A stretch of DNA of 64,000 nucleotides from Macrotrachela quadricornifera (taxonomy: Eukaryota; Rotifera; Eurotatoria; Philodinida; Philodinidae): assembly GCA_022393335.1 (NCBI GenBank), contig JAJEKB010021193.1, positions 1,790,636 through 1,854,635 of the forward strand. Reading direction: 5' to 3'. Below the pieces are notes generated by a model. That model saw only the letters and a program-made list of their open reading frames with translations, was not told the origin of the DNA and did not search any database. Shown here piece by piece: positions 25,096-36,200 of the stretch. Each line of letters starts with the position of its first letter. Position 1 is the stretch's first letter. Both the position numbers and the translations under genes were made by a program.

Positions 25096-25543
25096 TAAAG
25101 TCAATCTCCCACCCCTATACTATAGTAGTACCCTTATGTTATCAACTGCTACATTCACTGGAAGCTTGTAGGCACATACGAAACCTTTTTGGAGGGTTCA
25201 GTAGTCATTTTTTATTTTCTTAGAGTGCATTTAAATGGCACAAGACTTGATACAGTCAAGGGATATAGTGGATCACTTTGATCCACGCTACTTGTTAATA
25301 GGTACTCAGTAAACATGTATTATTTAATTAAACTGAGATCACTATAATGTATATGTCGTCCAAAAGATGCGTTCATCAATTAGGTGAAGTTACACATTTC
25401 TTCACTAATATTGTTTTCAGTATTAATTATTAGAATTTCATTTGTTTAACATCGATGACTTACAAAAATACTACTCGTAGCGAGAGGTTTCATTGCTTTT
25501 ATTAAAAAATCTTGATCGAGAGAACACACACGTATATACTTTA

Positions 25544-26688
25544 TTAATTATCTTTCTTAGTTGATATAGATGTCTGTTGATCAAGTTCAGCTAACTTTTT
25601 TGTATAAGCATCACTCAATCGCTTCTCAAATTTTTTATATTGTTTGTTTTCAATTTCAATCCAAAGTTTGTGTAGTTGATCAAGTGTTGTACAACGACGC
25701 ACTTTTCGACAAAATTCAAACTGTTCAACGGTTTCACGTGGCATTGCGTCTCGACCAGTTAATTCACATGATGTTCGATTGCATAAGAATGGAACATCTT
25801 TCAGATTCATTTTTTGACGAAAAAGTTCTAAGCCTGTTCTTCGTTCAATATCTTCAACTGTTACAGCAAAATCAGTTAACGGACGATTTCGATCAATAGG
25901 TTCATTTGGTATAATAAAGCAACCGGCAGCCATATTCTGTTGATCTTTATTTTCGACGAGAATACATTTGAAAAGATGAGTTGGTACATGTACTTCATTA
26001 TCACCGATCACTGCATGTGACATTTGTTTATAATCAGAATTTGAATCATCATCGACACTCTAAATAAATATCATATTTTCAGTGAATCTATTTTAATTAA
26101 ACTTACCAACTGCTTTCGTTCAGTAGGAATAAATAAAGGTCCAGTTATAATATGAACAAAGTCAAATTTCTTTGCTAGTTCTCGAACAAAATATTCGATT
26201 CGATACCAATAATTTCCATTATTATCAAGATCTTGAGGAACAATATTAGCTGATAAAATAAATGTTTCATCCATTGCTTGTTGACTACTATATTTATGAT
26301 CACCAGCTGGTGCCATATGTCCTCTTGACCAACCAGAATCAAAATAATCTTCATTTGTCGCTTGAAACTGTCTTGGTACTTTTTGACATTCGCTTTTGAA
26401 TTCCGAGCGAACACGAGTACTAGTTGGTTGAAATGAACAACTGGATAAATAATCACGTGAAAGTGAATAACCAACCCATGATGGAATTCGTCGTGCATAA
26501 TCAATTGATGTTATATATTGATGATAATATTCAAGATTATGATATGAAGGTAAACCAAATTTGATAAAATTTAAATAAGGATTTTTTTCGATATGATATG
26601 GATATCGAGACGTAAGACGATCGATTACACTTGATACAAATAAACCAGTAACAGTACCAGCTGAGAAGAAGACTATTGCTCTTTTCAT
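25544..26688 (-). CDS. EXOG: EXOG-type mitochondrial nuclease
   Basis: Two exons (26688-26107 and 26059-25544) separated by a 47-nt intron (TTG/GTAAGT..TTTAG/AGT, phase 0); 365 residues, close to the usual EXOG length. Residues 4-22 form a hydrophobic N-terminal segment, fitting an inner-membrane anchor or targeting signal. The beta-beta-alpha-metal nuclease domain carries the EXOG-specific SRGHMAPAGD (121-130), with His124 the expected general base and Asn148 in SANIVPQ the expected metal ligand. The C-terminal extension (HVPTHLFKCILVENK, FIIPNEPI, then a helical wing) matches EXOG and not EndoG. Known role of the family: 5'-exonuclease/endonuclease in mitochondrial DNA maintenance. Its upstream flank is duplicated at 50916-51306. 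Confidence 0.9.
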
Positions 26689-26729
26689 TCTGTTTTTCTT
26701 AAGATGAATAAAAAATGAATATATATTTT

Positions 26730-27108
26730 GATCAACACAAGAGGAGAAAAAGAAACAGGTATAGAAGGTGGTTGTTATAGTTTTATGATGTAAAAGAGTA
26801 AGAAGATGAATAGAAAAGCAAAAAAAAAAGTAGGGAGAGAACGCTGAATATTTACATGTAGCTTTTTTTTTACCATCTGCATGTTGAAGATAAAAATATT
26901 GACTTTCTCCCTCTCATTCTCTTTACACTCGTTACCAACTACTGCTGGCCAAAAATTAAAAATTCCAGGAAAAAACCGCACAGAATTTGGTTAAACTATA
27001 AAAATATTTTTATATTGCATATAAAAAAATGCGAGAAAAAAAACAGTACATAAAATCATTTAGGGATACATTTCATTGTAATAATTAATCTTACAGAAAA
27101 GTTAAAAA
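26730..27108. repeat. Segment duplicated upstream of family copy 2 (50916-51306)
   Basis: This flank of EXOG aligns along its length with 50916-51306, for example GATCAACA..AAGAGAAA, GAATATTTACAT and TCATTCTCTTTACA. Here it separates EXOG (-) from a truncated family relic (+). At the other locus it leads directly into family copy 2. It may be an ancestral shared divergent promoter. Confidence 0.7.
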
Positions 27109-27242
27109 ATGACAAACAATTATCTAAGACAGGAATGATAATTACAATTATTCGCCCATAATATGAAAATTCTTATAGTATTCCATCTTCGCAACAATAT
27201 AGAAATAAATATAATCGTTCATCAGCATTTCAATCAAGAATG
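27109..27242 (+). pseudogene. Truncated 5' remnant of a 2H/zinc-ribbon family gene (copy 4)
   Basis: The ATG at 27109 and the next ~130 bases align with the start of family copy 2 (51307 onward). Examples are TTTCGCCCATAATATG against TTTCGTCCACAATCTG, and TTTCAATCAAGA against TCTCAATCAAGA. A TGA occurs at codon 10, and similarity ends near 27242, before any catalytic motif. The position relative to the duplicated flank is the same as in copy 2, so this is a decayed paralogue, not chance. Confidence 0.65.
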
Positions 27243-30150
27243 GATATTATAGTGTTTTCATGATTTGATTCAGAATTATTTGTCAAATATTGTCCATGAT
27301 TCGTCATTTTTGAGTGAAAAACATGCTATATTTGTATGGTGTATTAGCTGTCAATCAGTCATTCAATGAGATCTGGGCTAACTTTTACATATGTCGTGCA
27401 GTTTTTTCTTTTCTAACAAATAGTTTTAAAAGTTTCTGCTTGAAGTAAAAAACAGCTCATAACATTATCCAACTAGATAACATTTATAAAAAACATTTAC
27501 TTTGAACGACTTTTCAGACGAAAAGTAGAATTTTTAGTAAATTATGAAGCATCCAAATTATTTTCTATATTGATACAACATATTTTAAACAATCTCCGCT
27601 CTATATAATCTAGTGAGTTAATACTTGTTATCTTTTATGAAAATAAAATTCCTCAACCAATATTAGAATGTCAGAATGTCGTGTGAATAGAGGTAGAAAT
27701 TTCAGGAAGTAATCGAGTGGATTATTTTTTCTTTTCTTTTGACTTGAAAATTACGGACTGATCAGATATTATATTGTAATATCTGCGAGTGGAGAGAAAT
27801 ATCGACAGAAAGAGACAATTTTTGGTGAACATGTGCTCTGGATGTTTCTTTATTTTTTCTCTTTGCTCAGCTTTTTATGCTCTATATTTGGCTTTATTAC
27901 ACGAAAACTCTGTTAATCTGTTATCACCTTTTAAGAATCAACTTTGCATAGACGATTTTGCTGATATCTTTCAAACATCCTTTTGAGTGCTTGAAATTAA
28001 ACAAAGGCTAACTTTTCACCAACTTAATCAAATATGCTTAAAATTCGGATTCAAAGGTTTTAAATACTGCCGATTAAAATGAGAATATCAGATCAAAAAA
28101 GTACATTTTGATGAGTGCCTTGATTTTTTATGATCTCATCGATACTTCCTTGAATCCTAAAAACTTCAACGATTTAGTTGTAGTGTACTCATAAATCGCA
28201 GAACATGTTTTCCATCTGATATCTTTCCAACGCTTTGAACTTAAAGAATTACTTCACATAAGTCATTCCATTTTAATTAGTAAGTAAGAGCGAAAAAAGT
28301 CAATGGATTTTTCAACATTTTATTATTTCAATTAAGTACAATTGATATATCTGATAAAGGATTCTTAATTAAGTTTAACATAAAATATGAATTATGCTTT
28401 CTTTTTCAATTTATATATTTGAGATTTTCATAAAGATTTCTTCTATACGTTAAATAATCATTAGATTTCAACAAGTTCATCTAGTATGAATATATTTTCA
28501 CTTTATAATACAATAATAATTCATCAATACATACTAAAATATAATTTTGTTATATTTGATTTCTCCGTTGACAAAAACGAAATATAGTATTTTTAGTAAC
28601 AAATATCTTTTGTTTATTTTATCTTTATATGCACTGAAATAATTATAAAAAAATGAATAAAAACTACTTTCAAATCAAAATTTTTGTCAAGAACGTCTTT
28701 GACGAAAAATATTCATTCCTGAAAATATCAAGCCAAACAAACCATCATAAATGTGAAATTCATTGTGAAAAGAGATCTTTAAGAAAAGATTCTTTACATA
28801 CAGAAAAAAACAAAACAATACATTATCTTACTTATATGGTATATTTGATCTTGATTTGATGTGACTTTTACTCCTTTGTTGTCCTTTGCCATCATACGTT
28901 TTCTTTCTGTAAAAGAACAAAGATAAAAAAGATGAATTTATGTAGTTTTCACTGTAAAATTAAGAAGATCAAGAATAAAGTAAGAAAATATCTTTCTAAC
29001 AATTTATATCGATGTATTATTGTCTTATATATTAGAGCACTGCTGCTATTCAATAGACTTTCAGAAATTTTTTTATTTCAGCGGATGGTCTCACACATGG
29101 ATGTAGCCCTAATTGATCCCCTTTTTAATTGTTCAGAATTGGACCCTAAAAAATGAATGCCGAATTGGTCTCTTTTGTACGAATGTGCACGTTTAATTTA
29201 TTTCTAATTTGCCCCCAACTCATGTAACGGTCGAATATACATACTTACTTCTGTTTATATTAATAACTATTGATATCTATAGTCGGATTCATTTTAACAG
29301 ATACATCCCGTAGCTTATGAGAAGCATATTTCTTATAAATGAATAAAAGCAGGTATGTTATAGTTTGATTCACTTATAGTTGACATTTCTTTCTTTCTTT
29401 CTTCTATAATACAAATGACATACATATAAATATTCTTTTTTTTCTTTCCTTTCTGCCACTTGAACATTTTCCACGCATATTGCTCACTTGGTTTTTTCCC
29501 CCGTTTCTCGATCTTTTCCATCTTCTTCTTCTTATGTTTGGTTTTTTCCTCAGCGTATTCATATATGTATTCTTCTCACTAACTTTAGTTCTTTTCCAAT
29601 GGAGAAATTAGTCAGATGGTTTTGGCAGTTAAGTGCAGTCTAGCGGTCGAGACTGCTTACATTAAAAAAATAATTTGTCTTTTCGTATTAACTAAACTTT
29701 TTCTCTTATGGTTGCAAAAGAAAAAACACTGATATTTATTTATTGATGATTCGTACTAAATAGAAACATACAAATGTATTTTATTAGATGATACCTTTTA
29801 GAAACAACATCTTTCCTTTTCTTTTTTCTTTCGTGTTATTATTGTTCCTGGTCTTTCTTCGTCTAATATTATATAAGGGCATGTATGATTCGTGTAGGAT
29901 GGACATTTTTCTTAATAAAATAGGAGAAAGATCAACATATTGTTGAATCGAACTCTTAGTGTACGACAGCATCTAATAATACTATTTACATATTTAGACA
30001 TTTTATTTAAACAAAACATATACAAATGTTTTTCGACAATCGTCTATCTCACTTTATAATATTTAATAAAAAAAACAAATATTGATGAAATAAATTCATG
30101 AAAATGTATATTTATGTTTTAAATGGATGAGCCATCTAATCAAAATTTAT
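27243..30150. other. AT-rich DNA, no gene seen
   Basis: Long AT-rich stretch with only short unsupported ORFs (for example 27789-27986 and 28653-28859). No repeats with clear ends were noticed. Confidence 0.4.
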
Positions 30151-30154
30151 TATT

Positions 30155-30447
30155 ACGTTTCACCATATTCTTTTTTTTTTTTTTTTTTTTATTTTGCAAT
30201 CTGTGATCGTGAAGTTCCTAGCAGTACAAAGCAAGAAAAAGGAGAGAAAAAATAAATAAAAAATAAAAACAACAAAACAAACAGACAACAAAAAAAAGCA
30301 GAAAGAGAGTATTGTTTAGCTAGTTGTTTAAAGTAGTACAAAAATATAACGAGTAAACAAATAAAAGATGCACAATTGAGCAGTTCATGAAAATGGACAA
30401 GACAAACACAACACAGCATCGACAGCACTAATAACCGTACATAAAAC

Positions 30448-30485
<38 letters not shown>

Positions 30486-30828
30486 AAAATGTCTTTGGAA
30501 AATCCTCGAGGAGTGAGAACTCTTCCATATCGAAGTATGGAACAGAAGAATATTCAGGAACAGACTTTATCCAATCAAGGGCTTTTTCTAAGATCGATCG
30601 ATGTTCAACGAATCGTTTAGATTTCCTAAGACAACGTATAGGATATTCTTTGTTTAACCATAACTTTCGAAAGACATTTAGATTGGCCTTCGCAAGAATA
30701 AGAAGACCATCAGTTGATTCAGAGAGTGAAATAAAAAATTTATTCCAATAAGCAGCGCATCTGTCAATCAGGGCTTTCTCATCTAAAGCAAACGTGAAAA
30801 GATTTTCACGTTTCACCATATTCTTTTT
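30155..30828 (-). mobile_element. Processed retrocopy with target-site duplication and poly(A)
   Basis: A direct repeat ACGTTTCACCATATTC plus following Ts occurs at 30155-30175 and 30808-30828. Between the copies, read on the minus strand, lie a protein-coding 3' piece (30807-30484), a 29-bp A tract at about 30477-30448, a 3'UTR-like stretch and a terminal 20-bp A tract (30190-30171) abutting the second repeat. This is the structure left by L1-style target-primed reverse transcription of a polyadenylated RNA, 5'-truncated. Confidence 0.8.
30484..30819 (-). pseudogene. C-terminal fragment of an unrecognised protein within the retrocopy
   Basis: The 111-codon frame starts with an ATG that belongs to the duplicated target site, so the first four residues (MVKR) are host-derived. 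The retrocopied part begins ENLFTFALDEKALIDRC and ends EEFSLLEDFPKTF. The fragment is still open, so the insertion is young or the frame short. The parent gene is not in the window and I do not recognise the protein. Confidence 0.55.
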
Positions 30829-30963
30829 CTTTTGTTTCTATGAAGAATATTTATATGGAAAAATCTTTTTATGGAAGTTAACAATCAATACAATTATTTC
30901 TTAAATGATTTTTTTTTGAAAATTGATCATAAAGTTCTAATCAAATTAAATATTGATTTGTTA

Positions 30964-31390
30964 TTAGTTTTAGTGTAAATTATTCTCTTCCTAGATCGAT
31001 TTTTAGTGACGTTTCAGGAGTCGATGCTCCCTTCTTCAGACTTTATTGATGGAATAAAAATTAAACTACATATTTATACTTTTCTCTTTTCTTTTTCTCG
31101 TCTTTTCTTTCATTTTTTTTTCTTTTCTTCTCTTGTTGTTATTATTTGATAGTGAGTCGGCAAGACGGTGATAGCTGGTAGGAGTGATATGATGTCATCT
31201 TCTGCCGACTCACTATCAAATAATAACAACAAGAGAAGAAAATGAAAGAAAAGACGAGAAAAAGAAAAAAGAAAAGTATAAATATGTAGTTTAATTTTTA
31301 TTCCATCAATAAAGTCTGAAGAAGGGAGCATCGACTCCTGAAACGTCACTAAAAATCGATCTAGGAAGAGAATAATTTACACTAAAACTA
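30964..31390. mobile_element. Foldback element with ~190-bp arms
   Basis: The arms (30964-31163 and 31203-31390) are nearly perfect complements, from TAGTTTTAGTGTAAATTATT outward to GAGTCGGCA near the loop. The loop is about 40 bases. ORFs within it are by-products. Confidence 0.85.
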
Positions 31391-31565
31391 ATTACAATGA
31401 CCTTCCTCAATAATATACAATTGATTTATTATCATATAAAAATTGAATACCTTGAAAAAGAACGTTGAATAAATAGAAAATGTTTTTTGAAATTTTTATT
31501 TAGAAAATTGTTCTATAAAAAAGATTTATCTGAACTTTATAAAAGAATTTTTCAAAAATATTTGA

Positions 31566-32495
31566 TTAAAATCTTGGCTCTCGTATTTGACCATGAATGT
31601 AATCTTTTCCTTGAGATTTTGGCTTGTTATATGTTATGTCATGGAATCGAGTTAATTCGATAATATCACTTAATATTTCAAGATCTGCTTGTTTGATTGC
31701 TTCTTCATAATCTGCTTTTTCTAATAGACTGCTTTTATCAATGCTTTTTTCAACTTGAAACAAATCTTTTTCAACATAATTGTTAACTATTTCCATTAAT
31801 TGTTCACTTATTATTGGACTATCATATTGATTATCAAAATCATGAAATTCTAAGACTTGACCATATCTGTCGAATTGCGCTGATAGATCTTTGTAAGACT
31901 CTTTGATAATCTTCATTATATGAAGTGCATCAATTTCTGTAATAGATGAATTGTATACTGGTGATACTGTGTAAACGGTATGTGAATAACCATCATTGTC
32001 AGTATAGATACCGATGGCATCTTGTCTTAAGGCAAGACCAATTATAGCTGCCATACCTTTAGCCATTTCATTTGAACATGTTAATATAATACAAGCATAG
32101 GGTTCTAAACCCCATGCACCAGTAGAGAAAGCATCATTTTTGATAATTTCAAACTTAATATTGCACGAATTAAGAAATTTTTCAAGCAAATCGATTGTTT
32201 GCAAATGAAGATTTTGACTTTCTTGAAATGTAATGTGTTTATCTGTATAATATCCAGGTTGAGTACCAACATGTATACGATATTTGTGTTCAACATCCGA
32301 CATTGATGTATCATGTTGTTGTAATGAAGAATCAGTTGATGGACAAATTGTTTGTTCTTCATTATTCGAATAAGTAACATTTGATGATGAAACTACTAAT
32401 GGTGAGCCAAATCTAATATGTGATAAACCATTGCCATTGTAGCTGATAGGTCCTTGAATATCATTTAGATGAATTTTCTTATAAATGTCTTCCAT
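31566..32495 (-). CDS. Unrecognised protein, 309 residues
   Basis: A single open frame with an ATG start and a gene-like amino-acid mix. I do not recognise the family. The N-terminal third is polar (Ser/Asn-rich, about 30-70). A compact core follows, from YRIHVGTQPGYYTDKHITF (about 72-90) through WGLEPYACIILTCSNEMAKG (about 128-147) to a small hydrophobic helix (MAAIIGLAL). The C-terminal third is acidic and predicted helical (EKADYEEAIKQADLEI). No signal peptide or transmembrane helix. No intron is needed, unlike the neighbouring gene. The nearest genes are unrelated. It could be lineage-specific or horizontally acquired; a profile search would decide. Confidence 0.65.
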   Translation of the reverse strand: MEDIYKKIHLNDIQGPISYNGNGLSHIRFGSPLVVSSSNVTYSNNEEQTICPSTDSSLQQHDTSMSDVEHKYRIHVGTQPGYYTDKHITFQESQNLHLQTIDLLEKFLNSCNIKFEIIKNDAFSTGAWGLEPYACIILTCSNEMAKGMAAIIGLALRQDAIGIYTDNDGYSHTVYTVSPVYNSSITEIDALHIMKIIKESYKDLSAQFDRYGQVLEFHDFDNQYDSPIISEQLMEIVNNYVEKDLFQVEKSIDKSSLLEKADYEEAIKQADLEILSDIIELTRFHDITYNKPKSQGKDYIHGQIREPRF

Positions 32496-33225
32496 GTGTA
32501 TACGTTTATCTGATATAATAAATGAATACTAGCAATCTTATAAATTTTTTGAATGCCTTTTATACTTGAACGAGGAAATCAAATTGGTCTTTTCCTCATT
32601 TTTTTATTAAGTAACTCAAAATAAACGCTCTGTTATAGAGAAAAAGAATAATACAAAAAAGGCGTACAAATGATGAAATATAAATGAATGAAGTCTATAC
32701 AATGACTGAATCATTCTGTTTCTCTCCATTGACAACCATATTATTTTCTTGTTTTTCTCCGACCACATAATTTTAAATAAACTTTCATAGTGAGACGATT
32801 TTCAAGGACATTGTGTCATGCACTCATCATGACGATATGATTAATTTGTGAAATAACAGATGTAAAACAAAACTCATAAAAAGTTTATTTCCAATTGAAT
32901 TTATTTTTTGTGATTTGTTGGAAAAACTTTTACAATTAAATAAATATAGTCTTTGCACTGAGTTAATATTTTTTTTGAATGTGATAATTGATACCTATAT
33001 TGTCGCAATACAATATTTCAATACAGATAAATTTCGATAGATGAAAATTGTTATATAATTTTCGTTAGAATTCAATGATCTGGTATCATTGAGATCAACG
33101 TTTTGGAAGTCTCTAATGATTAATGACAAAAAAAGGTTCTTCATTAAAGAATTGTTTATTGTTGAAATAAGAACATGAAAATGATTAAAAGAGAAAAGTT
33201 AGTGAAAAAAAATTAAATAATAAAT

Positions 33226-36200
33226 TTAAATTGGTGGTTCCCAACTGGATTGGCCTGTTGTTTTATTAAAATAATAAAATCGTTCTTCTCGTTTACTCCA
33301 TTGTTTTGTCCAATCAATAGGCAATGTTATACCTGAATCAGGTTCAACAGGCGGTGGTTTAGGTCGACGCGAAACAGTTACACATAGATGTGCTTCATTC
33401 CAATCTTCTTTTTTGATTGTAGGATTTACCTATGAGTAATGAAATAAATTATTAATCCTAGTAGTTCAAAGTGAATCATCTTTGATTCATACATAAAAAT
33501 TGCTCAATATTAGCTAATATCATCGATCGCTTTGTGCGTTCTTCTATATGTTGCATTTTTCTATTTCCCTAACATCATATGCACTCTTTCATGACGTCAG
33601 GTTCGTATTACCTTTTCGATGCACTGCTTTACATTCGATGACAATCTAATCAACAGGGACAAAAACAAACCGGTACTAATGTAGTTTTAGACTTGCTAAA
33701 ACCTTTGTACGATTCGAACAGAACTGTTACATTTGATAACTTTTTCACAAGTGTTCAACTTGCTAAAGAACTTTAAACGAAGATAATTACTCTTATAGGA
33801 ACATTACGTAAAAATAAACTAGAAACTCCTAATGAGTTTCAGTCAAATAAAAGTTGCGAAGTTAGTTCAGCCCTTTTTGCTTTTCAAAATTACTTGACAT
33901 TGGTTTTATTTGCTCCCAAACAGAATAAAGCAATTTTATCTTCGAAACATCATGATAATCTCGTCGACAAGAAAAGCAGAAAATCGAATATTATTTTAGA
34001 GTACCATAAAACAAAAGGAGTTGCTGATACTTTGGATGAAATGTCCGATAAATATACCGTGAAAAGAGGTACAAGACGTTGGCCACTTTGTATTTTTACG
34101 GAATGATTGATATTGCTGGTATAAACGCAATGATCATATGGAAAGAAAAAAATCCTAACTGGAATCAGAATAAAAGATATAAACGTCGTTTATTCCTTGA
34201 ATAACTAGGAATGAGTTTAATCTCACTTTTCCTGGATTATCGCTCGAAAACTTTCACAAATTTACACAAAGACATTCATAACGCATTAGCTGTTTTCGCC
34301 CATTCTATGATAGATGAAGAATTACAAGAAACAAATGAAAATTCTACAAAATCCAACCGAAAAGGATGCGCATTTGTCATTTTTCTAAGAACAGAAATAC
34401 CTCGAATAAGTGTTACAAATGTTCAGAATTTGCTTGTAACAATCATTCTGTAAAACGTATGCTTTGTATTCCTTATTCAAAATAGAGAAAGATAGGCATT
34501 ATGATAATTATTTTTATCAAATCGGATATGTTAATAGTATATTTATATAAAAACAGGGATACAAAGGTAAAATAATGATGATATAAAACTATATCATACC
34601 AGCAAAGTGCAAAAAAGGCTTGGGACTACTAGGATTAAACGTGAATTTTTTTCTAAAGATTTCTTTAACAAACCTGTTGATTGTTTTCTTGTTTAATATA
34701 GTATAAACGTTTGTCTAATGATTGTATTTCTCTCTTTAATAAACGTTGAGCTGTATCAGCAATATATTGTTGAAATTGTGATTCAAGTAAACATTTTAAA
34801 GGAACAACTTCTAAAATATTTTCGATGTTTTTATGTCTTAATAAATTTTCAAGATGTTGAATAATTGATATATTAACTGGATATTTTAATTGACAACAAA
34901 CTAAAAATCGGTCAGAACTTGATGGATCAAGAGTAAATGGACGAAGAATACAAATTGATTTAAATGAACGATACAGAAGATAAATTAGACCAGCTGTAAA
35001 ACGTGTTAATATATCCGAAAGTTTACATATATAATGACCACCTTCGTTGAGCATTATTAATGCATTTCGACATGAAAGGAGGAATTGGTGTTTTTTGTAT
35101 CGCTCGATATATCGTTTGTTAATGTTTGGATCAGATAGGGAAATAGAAACATCAGAACAAAATAAATGAACTTTTGAATAATTTAAATCAATTTGAGGTT
35201 TGTAGACAACAGATGAACTAAATGAAAGTGAAATTTTTAAATCAGAAATAACGATACCATTGACATTATCCCTTTGTTGCCAAACAAGATATTCAGCAAA
35301 ACCTGTTAATGATTTATTATCAATAATAAACGATAAACGAATTGAACTGTCCATGTTTATTGATGTCTATAACGGAAAACAAATCATTAAATCATGTTTT
35401 AATACATTACAACTATAGATGAATTCTCGAAGAATTTGAAAGATTAATGAAAATGATTATTTTTAAATATTCTCTTACCAATTTAAAAATTTTATCAAGT
35501 GATGCTAATTGATAGGCAGTTTGATAGTTCATATAAATTCCGTGTATATCTCTGTATCGTTCTTCTTTATTGAGAAATTCCAGTTGATCGCTGATGAAAA
35601 TCTTTGTTTTCTTCCAACTTTTATCTTCAATATTTTTATAATATTCTTCACGTGTCTTATATAATGATTCCAGATCTTCAAATTTAACAAAAAGCGATGA
35701 TAAAACCTGATGTAAATTTTCGCCGACTGTTACTGTTCGATGATCAAATAATAGTGGTGAAAATGAATTATTCGATATAGGATGGTCATAACTTGAGAAT
35801 AATGGTTCATCTGTAACTGAAGGTATATCGGAAGAAAAAGACGAGACAACTGTTGTTTGATTATGATGACCTAAACCAAAACGATTGTCACGCATTACTA
35901 CATCCACTGGTGTTTCTCGTCCTTGACCATGGATACCTAAACCTCCTCCTTCCTTAAAACCACTCTTTTTCAAGAGTTTCATAGCCCAAGTATCACCGGT
36001 AGGTTTTTCTTGTTGATCATTGGATGCATCTATATCCATTTTAGTATCAGTGTCTCTTTCCGTGGGTTTCGTCGAAGTATTTTGTCCGTAAACAACTGTT
36101 TTTCCATGGTCCAATTTCATTCTTTTAGCTATTCCTTCACCTAATGATTGATCATTAATTCCATCATCATCATCATCATTATTATTATTACTAGCATCGG

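Noticed and set aside
27789..27986. 65-residue ORF with a signal-like segment
   Set aside because: Too short, no supporting splice sites, homologues or conserved pattern in the window.
31311..31348. Hammerhead-ribozyme-like core (CTGAAGA ... GAAAC) in a foldback arm
   Set aside because: The two core boxes and a short stem II are present, but there is no room for stem III and no proper cleavage triplet pairing; likely chance within the palindrome.
34211..34453. Independent 80-residue gene
   Set aside because: It is the C-terminal part of the broken piggyBac transposase frame.
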